DNA from: Lachnospiraceae bacterium
GTDB lineage: Bacteria > Bacillota > Clostridia > Lachnospirales > Lachnospiraceae
NCBI GenBank assembly: GCA_015057585.1
Contig: SVEF01000016.1
Span: 19,707-83,706, forward strand
Length of the DNA: 64,000 nucleotides
Direction of reading: 5' to 3'
Shown here: positions 42,217 to 50,366 of the stretch, one piece after another
Layout of the letters: each line of letters begins with the position of its first letter
Position numbering within the stretch: the stretch's first letter is position 1
Made by a program: the position numbers and the translations under genes
The notes under the pieces: generated by a model
Databases searched by the model: none
Seen by the model: the letters and a program-made list of their open reading frames with translations, nothing else
Told to the model about the DNA's origin: nothing

Positions 42217-43953
42217 TTATACTTCCACCTGCGAAATTGCACCGAACTTACAAAGTCCCATACAAAGTCCGCATCCGTTACACATCGTTGCATCAATCGC
42301 TACCGTGCCGTCTGCCTTCTTTGTAAGTGCCGGGCACCCCGGTCTTAAGCACGCACCGCACTTTTTACACTTGTCCGCCTCTGCCACACACTTTTTCGTA
42401 AACTTCTGTCCCTTAAGCAATACACAAGGGGACTTGGTAATAATGACAGAAACCTCATCCTTTGCCACTTCTTCCCTGATGACTTTTTCCAATGTCACAA
42501 GGTCAAACGCATTGACCTCTACCACATTCTTTACACCGATGGCCTTACACAGATTCGGAATATCAATGGCAGGAACCACTTCACCCATCAATGTCTTTCC
42601 GGTTGCTGCGTGGTCCTGATGCCCTGTCATACCGGTCGTGGAATTATCTAAAATCATCACCGTTCCGGTGCCCTGATTGTATACCATGTTCATCAGGGAA
42701 TTCACACCCGTATGCATAAATGTGGAATCACCGATTACAGCGACCCAGTTTTTAATATAGTCCTTTCCTTTTGCCTTTTCCATGCCATGGAGGGTCGAAA
42801 TACTTGCGCCCATGCACACCGTCGTATCCACTACGCTGAGCGGTGCTACCGCACCGAGTGTGTAACAGCCGATGTCTCCTGCTGCATGAATCTTTAACTT
42901 ATTAAGAACGGAGTACACGCTTCTATGCGGACAGCCCGGACAAAGAATCGGCGGTCTTGCCGGCACCTGCACCGGTGCCTTGCTCTCTGTTTCCTGCTTT
43001 AATACTGCCTTCCGGATCATGTTTGCACTGTACTCACCCTGCACCGTAAAAATTTCCTTACCGATACAGGAAATGCCCCAGGACTTAATCTGTTCTTCAA
43101 ACACCGGCTCCAGTTCTTCAAATATGTATAAGGTATCTACCTTCTTTGCAAACTCTTCAATCAGTTTTCGCGGAAGCGGATGTACCAGACCAAGTTTTAA
43201 CACACTGGCATCCGGGCATGCTTCTTTCACATACTGGTATGCAATTCCGCTGGCAATAAAGCCAATCTTTGTATCCTTTAATTCCATGCGGTTAATCGCC
43301 ATGTCACAGGCATCTGCCGCCATCTGCTTTAATCTCTGCTCTACAAAAACGTGACGTCCCTTGGCATTTCCCGGCATCATGACAAACTTTGCCGGATTTC
43401 TCTCATATACCTTATCTTCCGGCACTACTCTGTCACAAAGTGTTACCGGCCCCTGAGAATGGGAAAGTCTCGTCGTTGTCCTTACAATAACCGGAGTGTC
43501 ATACTGTTCCGACAACTCAAATGCCAGTTTCACAAAGTCCTTTGCTTCCTGCGAATCCGACGGCTCAAGCACCGGCACCATGGCCGCTCTTGCCACACAT
43601 CTCGTATCCTGCTCGTTCTGGGAGGAATATAACCCCGGGTCGTCTGCCGCCACCAGCACAAGACCACCGTTTACTCCGCCATAAGAAATCGTATACAATG
43701 GGTCAGATGCTACGTTCACACCAACATGCTTCATGGAAGCCATCGCGCGCACTCCGCTGATGGAAGCACCGATTGCCACCTCCATTGCCACCTTTTCATT
43801 CGGCGACCACTCCGCATAAATTTCCGGATACTTTACGATATTTTCACTGATTTCGGTACTCGGTGTGCCCGGATATGCTGCCGAAACCTTAACACCTGCT
43901 TCAAAAGCACCTCTGGCAATCGCCTCATTACCTAACATGATTTTCTTTTCCAT
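42217..43953 (-). CDS. iorA: Indolepyruvate:ferredoxin oxidoreductase alpha subunit
   Basis: A 578-aa subunit with start MEKKIMLGNEAIARG after GGAAGAG. The N-terminal half has the pyrimidine-binding domain (GVKVSAAYPGTPSTEISE), the middle GCPHRSVYSVLNKLKIHAAGDIG, then the thiamine-diphosphate motif VIGDSTFMHTGVNSLMNMVY, and the C-terminal region two [4Fe-4S] motifs (CKKCGACLRPGCP and CNGCGLCMGLCK). It works with IorB on indolepyruvate, phenylpyruvate and p-hydroxyphenylpyruvate. The frame stays open for 73 more codons upstream through a repetitive leader, which I do not count as coding. Confidence 0.95.
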   Translation of the reverse strand: MEKKIMLGNEAIARGAFEAGVKVSAAYPGTPSTEISENIVKYPEIYAEWSPNEKVAMEVAIGASISGVRAMASMKHVGVNVASDPLYTISYGGVNGGLVLVAADDPGLYSSQNEQDTRCVARAAMVPVLEPSDSQEAKDFVKLAFELSEQYDTPVIVRTTTRLSHSQGPVTLCDRVVPEDKVYERNPAKFVMMPGNAKGRHVFVEQRLKQMAADACDMAINRMELKDTKIGFIASGIAYQYVKEACPDASVLKLGLVHPLPRKLIEEFAKKVDTLYIFEELEPVFEEQIKSWGISCIGKEIFTVQGEYSANMIRKAVLKQETESKAPVQVPARPPILCPGCPHRSVYSVLNKLKIHAAGDIGCYTLGAVAPLSVVDTTVCMGASISTLHGMEKAKGKDYIKNWVAVIGDSTFMHTGVNSLMNMVYNQGTGTVMILDNSTTGMTGHQDHAATGKTLMGEVVPAIDIPNLCKAIGVKNVVEVNAFDLVTLEKVIREEVAKDEVSVIITKSPCVLLKGQKFTKKCVAEADKCKKCGACLRPGCPALTKKADGTVAIDATMCNGCGLCMGLCKFGAISQVEV

Positions 43954-43980
43954 TTGCTCTCTTCCTTTTCTCTGTATTCT

Positions 43981-44133
43981 CCGTGTCTCGCAATCCCTGC
44001 GACACTTCCGTGTCTCGCAATCCCATCTCGAAAACCCTTCGGGTTTCCTTCGATGGATGGGCGGTAGCCCAATCCATCGGAGCAACGATATGCAATCAGA
44101 AGCAAGCTTCCATTGCATATCCTTACTCCGATG
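43981..44133 (-). promoter_or_regulatory. Structured leader before iorA with competing hairpins
   Basis: Two 17-bp direct repeats (43981-43997 and 44008-44024, identical). Hairpin A: CGATGGAT (44051-44058) with ATCCATCG (44072-44079), GGGC/GCCC inside. Hairpin B: CATCGGAG (44075-44082) with CTCCGATG (44126-44133), and ATATGCAAT with ATTGCATAT inside. A and B share bases 44075-44079, so they exclude each other. No T-tract is present. This is the 196-bp gap between the ligase stop and iorA. Confidence 0.65.
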
Positions 44134-44149
44134 AGCTTGCTCGACACTG

Positions 44150-45784
44150 TTAACCCATGTTTTGCTCTGCAATCAGTTTCTCCGCACCATACATCTCACG
44201 CAGCTTCGGCTTTTCAATCTTTCCGGTCGGATTTCTCGGAATGTCTGCAAAAATCACCTTGTGAGGTCTCTTATATCTCGGCAGCTTCAGGCAGAAGTCA
44301 TTCACTTCTTCCTCTGTCATGCTCTCACCGCTCTTCACCTCAATAATCGCTGCCGCAATTTCACCCAGTCTCTTATCCGGCAAACCGATCACCGCAACAT
44401 CATGCACCTTGTGATTGGTACGGATAAAGTCTTCAATCTGTACCGGATACAGGTTTTCACCGCCGCTGATAATGACATCCTTCTTACGGTCCACAAGGAA
44501 GATAAATCCGTCCTCATCCTCCTGCGCCATATCACCTGTGAACAGCCATCCGTCCGAAAGCACTTCGTTCGTTGCCTTTTCATCCCGGTAATAACAGGTC
44601 ATGACGCCCGGCCCCTTGACTGCCAGTTCACCGATGCCGCCCTTTGGCACGGTCTGACGGTTTTCATCGACTATCTTTACTTCCCAGCCGTAGCCCGCCT
44701 TACCGATAGCACCTACCTTGTGAATATTCTCAACACCAAGATGTACACAACCCGGTCCGATGGATTCCGATAATCCATAGTTTGTATCGTAATCGTGCTC
44801 CGGGAAAATTGTCTTCCACTTTTTAATCAGACTCTGTGGTACCGGCTGTGCCCCGATGTGCATCAGTCTCCACTGAGAAAGCTCGTAATCGGATAACTTC
44901 ACCGTTCCGTTTTCGATTGCTTCTAACATATCCTGGGCCCACGGCACCAACAGCCACACAATCGTACACTTTTCTTTCGATACCGCGTCTAAAATAAATT
45001 CCGGCTTCGTACCCTTGAGTAAAATCGCCTTACCGCCGGACAACAAACTACCAAACCAGTGCATCTTTGCACCCGTATGATAGAGCGGCGGAATGCAGAG
45101 GAACACATCGTCCTTCGTCTGTCCGTGATGCTTTTGCTCCACCTGGCAGGAATGCACCAGACTCCGGTGCTTATGTAAAATCGCCTTCGGGAATCCTGTC
45201 GTACCCGAGGAAAAATAAATCGCTGCATCCTCATCATCACTGATGGCAATCTGCGGGGACTGACTGGAACAATTTGCTGCCAGGGAATGATAATCGTCCG
45301 CAAAGCTCGGACACTCTTTTCCCACAAAGATTAAAAGTCTCCCCTTACTGATACGGTCGGCAATCTCCTCCACTCGGCCGATAAACGCATCACCAAATAC
45401 CAACACATCGGCCTCTGCCAGATTTACACAATATTCGATTTCATCCGAAGAATAGCGGAAGTTAAGCGGCACCGCCAATGCTCCGGTCTTTAATACCCCA
45501 AAATAAATCGGAAGCCATTCCAGACAGTTCATCATCAGAATCGCTACCTTATCTCCCTTTTTTACGCCACGCTGTAACAAAAGATTAGCAAAACGGTTTG
45601 CCTTCTCATTGAACACACTCCACGTAATCTCCCTGCGGTAGCTCGTCTTTGCGCCCGGCTCTATGAGTTCGTACTCTTTCCACGTAACTCTCCTGTCTTC
45701 TTTGATTTCCGGATTAATTTCCACCAAACAAATGTCATTTGGAAATACTCTGGCATTTCTCTCTAAAAATTCTGTAATCGGCAT
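44150..45784 (-). CDS. AMP-forming acyl-CoA ligase
   Basis: A 544-aa enzyme; start MPITEFLERNARVFP after GGGAAG. It has the ANL superfamily motifs: AAIYFSSGTTGFPKAILHKH (P-loop, A3), TNYGLSESIGPG (A5), GWLFTGDMAQEDEDG (A7), KKDVIISGGENLYPVQIE (A8) and NPTGKIEKPKLREMY (A10 Lys). Its substrate is likely an aryl or medium-chain acid that enters the aromatic operon, of which it is the first gene. Confidence 0.92.
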   Translation of the reverse strand: MPITEFLERNARVFPNDICLVEINPEIKEDRRVTWKEYELIEPGAKTSYRREITWSVFNEKANRFANLLLQRGVKKGDKVAILMMNCLEWLPIYFGVLKTGALAVPLNFRYSSDEIEYCVNLAEADVLVFGDAFIGRVEEIADRISKGRLLIFVGKECPSFADDYHSLAANCSSQSPQIAISDDEDAAIYFSSGTTGFPKAILHKHRSLVHSCQVEQKHHGQTKDDVFLCIPPLYHTGAKMHWFGSLLSGGKAILLKGTKPEFILDAVSKEKCTIVWLLVPWAQDMLEAIENGTVKLSDYELSQWRLMHIGAQPVPQSLIKKWKTIFPEHDYDTNYGLSESIGPGCVHLGVENIHKVGAIGKAGYGWEVKIVDENRQTVPKGGIGELAVKGPGVMTCYYRDEKATNEVLSDGWLFTGDMAQEDEDGFIFLVDRKKDVIISGGENLYPVQIEDFIRTNHKVHDVAVIGLPDKRLGEIAAAIIEVKSGESMTEEEVNDFCLKLPRYKRPHKVIFADIPRNPTGKIEKPKLREMYGAEKLIAEQNMG

Positions 45785-45810
45785 GATTCTTCCCTTCCCC
45801 ATTTTCGCGC

Positions 45811-45863
45811 TTTAACGCTTTCGTTCGTTAAACCATTGTAGCACTAAACCGATAGAGTGTCAA
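45811..45863 (-). promoter_or_regulatory. Promoter of the aromatic operon with inverted repeat
   Basis: Minus-strand TTGACA (45858-45863) and TACAAT (45835-45840) are 17 bases apart. TTTAACG (45811-45817) and CGTTAAA (45826-45832) form an inverted repeat with an eight-base gap, right after the -10 box, the usual place for a repressor site. Confidence 0.85.
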
Positions 45864-45872
45864 CATAAAAAA

Positions 45873-45908
45873 GGCGGAAAACCCACGTTTTTACGCAGAT
45901 TTTCCGCC
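45873..45908 (-). terminator. Terminator of the HAD gene
   Basis: GGCGGAAAA (45873-45881) pairs with TTTTCCGCC (45900-45908). On the minus strand six T follow, after the HAD gene and just before the -35 box of the aromatic operon promoter. Confidence 0.88.
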
Positions 45909-45957
45909 ACTTTTCCTTCTCTTTTCCTCTGTCCGTACTACACGGACATCTCTCCGC

Positions 45958-46605
45958 CTATGACAACAATTCCGAAACCAAATCCAGTCTGTCGACACAG
46001 GCAAATAATAGCTTCTTTGTTGCCTCATCCGGTTCGTCCTGGTCCGGAATCATCACCGGAATACAACCTGCCCTGTGCGCTGCCAAAATTCCCGCCGGGG
46101 AGTCCTCAAGCACCATACACTCGCACGGCTTCCCGCCAAGTATCTTCGCCGCATACAGATAAATATCCGGCTCCGGCTTTCCCTTCTCTACCATGTATCC
46201 GCTAACCAGTTCGTCAAACGCATCGACAAGCCCCACCTGTGATAAATAGCATCTCGTCCGTTCCATCGGAGAAGAAGTCGTAATCGCGGTCTTTATCCCC
46301 TGCTCCTTTGCAAAGATAAGCAGTTCATGGATTCCCGGTTTTAACGACACTCCGTTTGCCGCAACAAACGCATCCATCAACTCAATTCTTTTTTTCCGGA
46401 CCGCATCATAATCCACAGAATCCCCGAAGTAGGATTTGAGTTTGTCTGCACCTGCTCCGCGGTTTAAGCTCCGCATGCCAAGCGCCTGTTCCTTTGTCAT
46501 TGGAAATCCAAGTGCTCCTGCTGCCTCCTGCCAAAATCTTGTATAAAGTTTTTCAGTGTCCAGAACAAGTCCGTCCATATCAAATAAAAGAGCTTTAATT
46601 TTCAT
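45958..46605 (-). CDS. HAD superfamily phosphatase (beta-phosphoglucomutase-like)
   Basis: A 215-aa HAD hydrolase with FDMDGLVLDTE (motif I), AITTSSPMERT (II), KPEPDIYLYAA (III Lys) and LEDSPAGILAAHRAG (IV). The cap domain lies at about 15-85. Homologue of the 30493 gene. It overlaps the DUF975 gene by 11 bases and is followed by a strong terminator. Confidence 0.92.
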   Translation of the reverse strand: MKIKALLFDMDGLVLDTEKLYTRFWQEAAGALGFPMTKEQALGMRSLNRGAGADKLKSYFGDSVDYDAVRKKRIELMDAFVAANGVSLKPGIHELLIFAKEQGIKTAITTSSPMERTRCYLSQVGLVDAFDELVSGYMVEKGKPEPDIYLYAAKILGGKPCECMVLEDSPAGILAAHRAGCIPVMIPDQDEPDEATKKLLFACVDRLDLVSELLS

Positions 46606-47413
46606 CTGTTTCCTGTACCATTGCTTCGTAAGAGGAAGGCTCTACAATGACTTCTTCTTTCACAGGAAAATCTCCTGCCTCTCTCACCACTTCCGGCTCA
46701 CCGTACTTTTCTCTCCAGATTTCACGGTAAAACGCTGCAATGGCAGCCTCCTCGTAAGGGGCCAGCCAAAGAACACCGATACCGCATGTGAATACACAGA
46801 GGAACGCCCAGCCGATAAAACTAAACCGTAAACAGAACAATCTCCACTTGTTACCATCCATCAACTCTCTGGACTTTGTAATTGCTTCATTCGGTGTCAG
46901 TTCCGGATGCTCGTATAAAATATAAGCCGCCATGGAATAACTATATCCCTTGATAATTCCCGGAATTACAAATAAAAGAGACCACAATGCAGTATAAATA
47001 GCACGCAATAACTGTAATGCCACGGCCGGTCCAAGGCGATTAAACTGCGAAAACAAATCTGAAAATTTCGCTTTACCGTTACAGTCAATCAGATTCAGAT
47101 TAAACTTACAATAGCCAAGAGTCACCGGGCTGCCGATTATGAGATGTACCAGAGAAATGATAATACCGATAATCGCCATTCCTCCAAGCACCGCCAAAAT
47201 CAGGGCCGCCTGCTCCGGATCTGCCGTGCCCGAAACCAATTGCTCCAATGTGACATCGCTTCCCGTCGAACCGCCATTGCTACCGCTGCTTGCGCTCCAA
47301 CCATGGATTCCTGCACCCAGAAGGCCTGCCACAAATCCCGTTCCGACCGCCTTTCCCCAGTTACTCTCAAGCGCCCCTCTGGCTTCCCGCCTAAAATCTT
47401 CTGCAAATTTCAT
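46595..47413 (-). CDS. DUF975 family integral membrane protein
   Basis: A 272-aa protein with a short N-terminal segment (RREARGALESNWGKAVGTGFVAGL), then four to five hydrophobic spans. VTLGYCKFNLNLIDCNGKAKFSDLF and LLFVIPGIIKGYSYSMAAYILYEHPELTPNEAITKSRELMDG are the DUF975 hallmarks, and YEEAAIAAFYREI ends the core. Function is not established. GGGAGG precedes the start by about ten bases. Confidence 0.92.
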   Translation of the reverse strand: MKFAEDFRREARGALESNWGKAVGTGFVAGLLGAGIHGWSASSGSNGGSTGSDVTLEQLVSGTADPEQAALILAVLGGMAIIGIIISLVHLIIGSPVTLGYCKFNLNLIDCNGKAKFSDLFSQFNRLGPAVALQLLRAIYTALWSLLFVIPGIIKGYSYSMAAYILYEHPELTPNEAITKSRELMDGNKWRLFCLRFSFIGWAFLCVFTCGIGVLWLAPYEEAAIAAFYREIWREKYGEPEVVREAGDFPVKEEVIVEPSSYEAMVQETDEN

Positions 47414-47436
47414 TTTTCATTTTCCTCCCTTGTTTT

Positions 47437-48804
47437 TTAATGTTCTGCTGTAATTTTCCTAAGCGCATCCATTCCTGCCTCCGCAAGTACTTCAATCCTA
47501 TGACCTTCCACCGTCTGATATGCTCTCTTTCGCCCGGAAGTTACTAAGATTGCATATAACTCATCCCCCAGAAACAGTGGCTGCACCAGTTCAATCCTGC
47601 GCTGTCTGAGTTCTCTTACCTGCTGCCGGATTCCGATTTCCAAAGAATCAAACTGCAAATCGGCAAGCACCACACAGCGGCGGTTTTCCATCAGGTATTT
47701 CACAAAAGCATTCTGCTGCCGGAGCAAAAACATACCGCCATGAAAATTGTCGGTTGTCATATAAACCCCGGCGTTTTTATCAAACACCAGAAGTTCTGCA
47801 AAGTCGGTTCCCAGCCAGTGCTTTGCCGTCGTTCGAATGCATTCCTCTACCTGGGTTGCTTCTGTCATATTCCGCAGGTTTTTCTGAAAATCCGTCATCT
47901 GGATTACCTGCAGTTCCGACTCATCAATGAACATCTTGCCCATCAGTTTTTTCGTTACCACATGCGTTACCACATAAAACAGTATCGTAAATATCGTAAC
48001 AATATAAGTCCTGTTCTTCGGATCATCCACACGCAAAAAATTGGCCACGAAATTCTCGCAGGTCAGCATACACATCAAAGACAGTGCCGCAGGAATCACC
48101 AGACAGAAAATCTCTGTCCGCTTAGTCGCTGCTTCACGATACTCTCGGATCATCGGACTCATTCCGATGACAATCATAATACAGAATGCATTTGGAATGC
48201 CGGATGCCATGTCCACAGGAATTCCGTCAAAGGTCGCTACTGTAATCAGCATGTTACCGACCAAAAGAATCAGATAACCGATGGCAAGCACAATATACTC
48301 GCGTTTCTGTAAAAAGCCTTCCTTCACACCCTTTCGCATTCTTAAGATGAGAAGAATTGTAATTCCCACAAAACCCACATAAGGAATCGCCACCTGAATT
48401 CCCAAATTTTCATAGACAAACTGTACACCGTTTTTTGTCATGACTGCGGTCGGTGCAGATACCAGCCATCCGTCTGTCACAAGATTGATCGCATAAAATA
48501 TCAGACAAACCGCCAGTGTAATAATAGACAATTTTGAAATCTTGCTGTAAATATATGCATCCATAAATACCATCGTCGCCGCCGGTATCAAAAAGATGCC
48601 CGCCAATGAGACGTGAAACCAAAAATCAAGCGACGGCCCGATGCCAAGACGCATGCACACCGACCCTAACGTCCACATAATATACACGGACAGACAGGCA
48701 GCAAACAATCTGCGCAGGCCCTGCATTGTTAATGTCAGGACGGATAACAGAACAATCAGATAACATCCCAATGCCGTTCCCGGAATAAACAAAAAAGTAT
48801 CCAT
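47437..48804 (-). CDS. 7TM sensor-like protein with GAF-like C-terminal domain, no kinase
   Basis: The start MDTFLFIPGTALG follows GAGAGG. The 455-aa protein has about seven to nine membrane spans in residues 1-285 resembling the N-terminal 7TM region of some histidine kinases (histidine-kinase N-7TM). Residues about 310-455 look like a GAF fold (TEATQVEECIRTTAKHWLGTDFAELLVFDKNAG ... VVLADLQF ... VQPLFLGDELYAILVTSG). No H-box or ATPase follows. It lies 45 bp downstream of the PL10 gene, in one direction. Confidence 0.75.
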   Translation of the reverse strand: MDTFLFIPGTALGCYLIVLLSVLTLTMQGLRRLFAACLSVYIMWTLGSVCMRLGIGPSLDFWFHVSLAGIFLIPAATMVFMDAYIYSKISKLSIITLAVCLIFYAINLVTDGWLVSAPTAVMTKNGVQFVYENLGIQVAIPYVGFVGITILLILRMRKGVKEGFLQKREYIVLAIGYLILLVGNMLITVATFDGIPVDMASGIPNAFCIMIVIGMSPMIREYREAATKRTEIFCLVIPAALSLMCMLTCENFVANFLRVDDPKNRTYIVTIFTILFYVVTHVVTKKLMGKMFIDESELQVIQMTDFQKNLRNMTEATQVEECIRTTAKHWLGTDFAELLVFDKNAGVYMTTDNFHGGMFLLRQQNAFVKYLMENRRCVVLADLQFDSLEIGIRQQVRELRQRRIELVQPLFLGDELYAILVTSGRKRAYQTVEGHRIEVLAEAGMDALRKITAEH

Positions 48805-48849
48805 ACACGTTCCTCTCTTTATGTAAGTACTGTTTCTCAAACATAAGGT

Positions 48850-50277
48850 CTAATTTTCTGTCATTTTTGCTTCTATTGTCGTAAACACGAGACCATTCTT
48901 TTCATAAAACTCAAGCAGTTTTTTCGGATAGGTATCGCTCCAGCTGTACCCGTTTCTACGCTCTGCGCTGATTTCGGCAATACTCCATCTCTTGATTCCA
49001 TCCCTGTCACAGAAAAACGGCTCGCCCGTTTCAATATCATAAAAACGGAACCACAGTGTGGACTTTGGATTCTCTACAAAATAAACTTCATTCGGATCAT
49101 TTTCGATATACTGTATTCCCTTATGCTCTGCGGCATAAAACCAGTCAATTGCACAATTGATTGCATTTTCAATCTCCGGTGTCTGCTCCAGACACAGTAA
49201 AAACTGTACAATTCCTACCGATTCCTTGCCACTGATGGACGGAAGTTCATACTCTCTTGCCTTTGCCGGTGCATACGTTACCGGATCATGCTGCGCACAC
49301 CATGCCGTCAGAACTCCCTGCGACACAATCTGTGATTTTAAAATATAGTCTACCGCCTTATCGATGGATTCTTCAATTCTCACCATGTAGTCCTCCGGAA
49401 TAATATCCGAGTCAAACGGATACGCATGGTTCTTCATATCCATCAGCATGTACAATACACTTACCATGGCGTTGTCATTAAACGTCACGTTGTCCGAATA
49501 ATTGCTTCTTCTCGGATACACCTGTGCAAAACCACCGGATTCATACTGTAAAAGGAAAATAAAATCCAATCCCTTTAATACCGACTCCCGGTATTTTTCA
49601 TCCGGCACCTCACGGTATACCGCCGCAATATGACGCATCTGGGTGTAGGTCGCATCGTTATCGATAGTTCCAAGCGGTTCGCCCTTTTTGCTCGCCCAGC
49701 CGGAAAATTTATTTTTCTTATCTTTTCCGTTCCAAGGATTTGCCGCCTGCTGCTCTACCTTCTTATCCCAGCCGCCGTGATCCATCTGCCACGAAATATA
49801 ATTGTCCGCAATCCGGATGGCGTCCTGCAGATTGGAAAACTTCGATGTGTTCGGAGCACTGTATGTAATCACGGTATAGCCGTCCGCATTCTGTGAAATC
49901 ACACCTGTTTTGGAATCAAACGTCACCGTCTTCTTCGAACGGCTCCGCCAGTCCACCAGGTTCTTACTCACAAATATCGAGGTAACATCCACCTCCATGC
50001 TCATCGTATTCAATGTCACTTCCACAACATTATCCTGTACTTCTTTCACCGAAACGACTGCCACCTTTTCCGGAATCACCGGTGTCGGTGTCATTGTCGG
50101 TGTCGGCGTATTTGTCGCCGTTGGGACAGGTGTACTTGTCGCTGTTGGCGCTGCCGTATTTGTCGGAGCCGAAGTCCCGGTCGGAGCCTTGGTCGGGTCC
50201 GTTCCTTCACTGCCGCTTCCGCAGCCGGCTGCCAGTACAAGCACAGCGGCAATCAAAAATACTTGTTTTTTCCCCAT
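48850..50277 (-). CDS. Pectate lyase, PL10-type, lipoprotein
   Basis: A 475-aa surface enzyme. Signal with lipobox LAAGC (Cys at 19), a Thr/Pro-rich linker (about 24-68), a short beta module (about 70-140), then the alpha/alpha-barrel lyase domain from about 145. PL10 motifs: WQMDHGGWDKK, GTIDNDATYTQMRHIAAV, GFAQVYPRRSNYSDNVTFND and LTAWCAQHDPVTYAPAKARE (the last with the conserved Asp-Pro-Thr-Ala/Lys-Arg region). It would act on polygalacturonate near the cell, complementary to the PL1 enzyme at 5460. RBS TAGGAGG. Confidence 0.93.
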   Translation of the reverse strand: MGKKQVFLIAAVLVLAAGCGSGSEGTDPTKAPTGTSAPTNTAAPTATSTPVPTATNTPTPTMTPTPVIPEKVAVVSVKEVQDNVVEVTLNTMSMEVDVTSIFVSKNLVDWRSRSKKTVTFDSKTGVISQNADGYTVITYSAPNTSKFSNLQDAIRIADNYISWQMDHGGWDKKVEQQAANPWNGKDKKNKFSGWASKKGEPLGTIDNDATYTQMRHIAAVYREVPDEKYRESVLKGLDFIFLLQYESGGFAQVYPRRSNYSDNVTFNDNAMVSVLYMLMDMKNHAYPFDSDIIPEDYMVRIEESIDKAVDYILKSQIVSQGVLTAWCAQHDPVTYAPAKAREYELPSISGKESVGIVQFLLCLEQTPEIENAINCAIDWFYAAEHKGIQYIENDPNEVYFVENPKSTLWFRFYDIETGEPFFCDRDGIKRWSIAEISAERRNGYSWSDTYPKKLLEFYEKNGLVFTTIEAKMTEN

Positions 50278-50304
50278 ATCTTTATCCTCCTATTCTGCTT
50301 CCAT

Positions 50305-50333
50305 TTTAAACCTTGACGCACGGTCACAGTCAA
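50305..50333 (-). promoter_or_regulatory. Promoter of the PL10 gene
   Basis: Minus-strand TTGACT (50328-50333) and TTTAAA (50305-50310) are 17 bases apart; TTGAC and GTCAA form an inverted repeat in the spacer. No palindrome like that of the PL1 gene is seen. Confidence 0.6.
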
Positions 50334-50366
50334 GAACAAACCATGGAAAATTTCTGCAATTCCTTT

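Noticed and set aside
43954..44172. 73-codon N-terminal extension of IorA
   Set aside because: The frame is open only through palindromic and directly repeated DNA. A good start (MEKKIMLGN) with GGAAGAG exists at 43953 and the extension is unlike any IorA.
45958..46605. Recent duplication of the HAD gene at 30493
   Set aside because: Motifs are shared but sequences outside them differ widely and neighbours are unrelated; ordinary paralogues.
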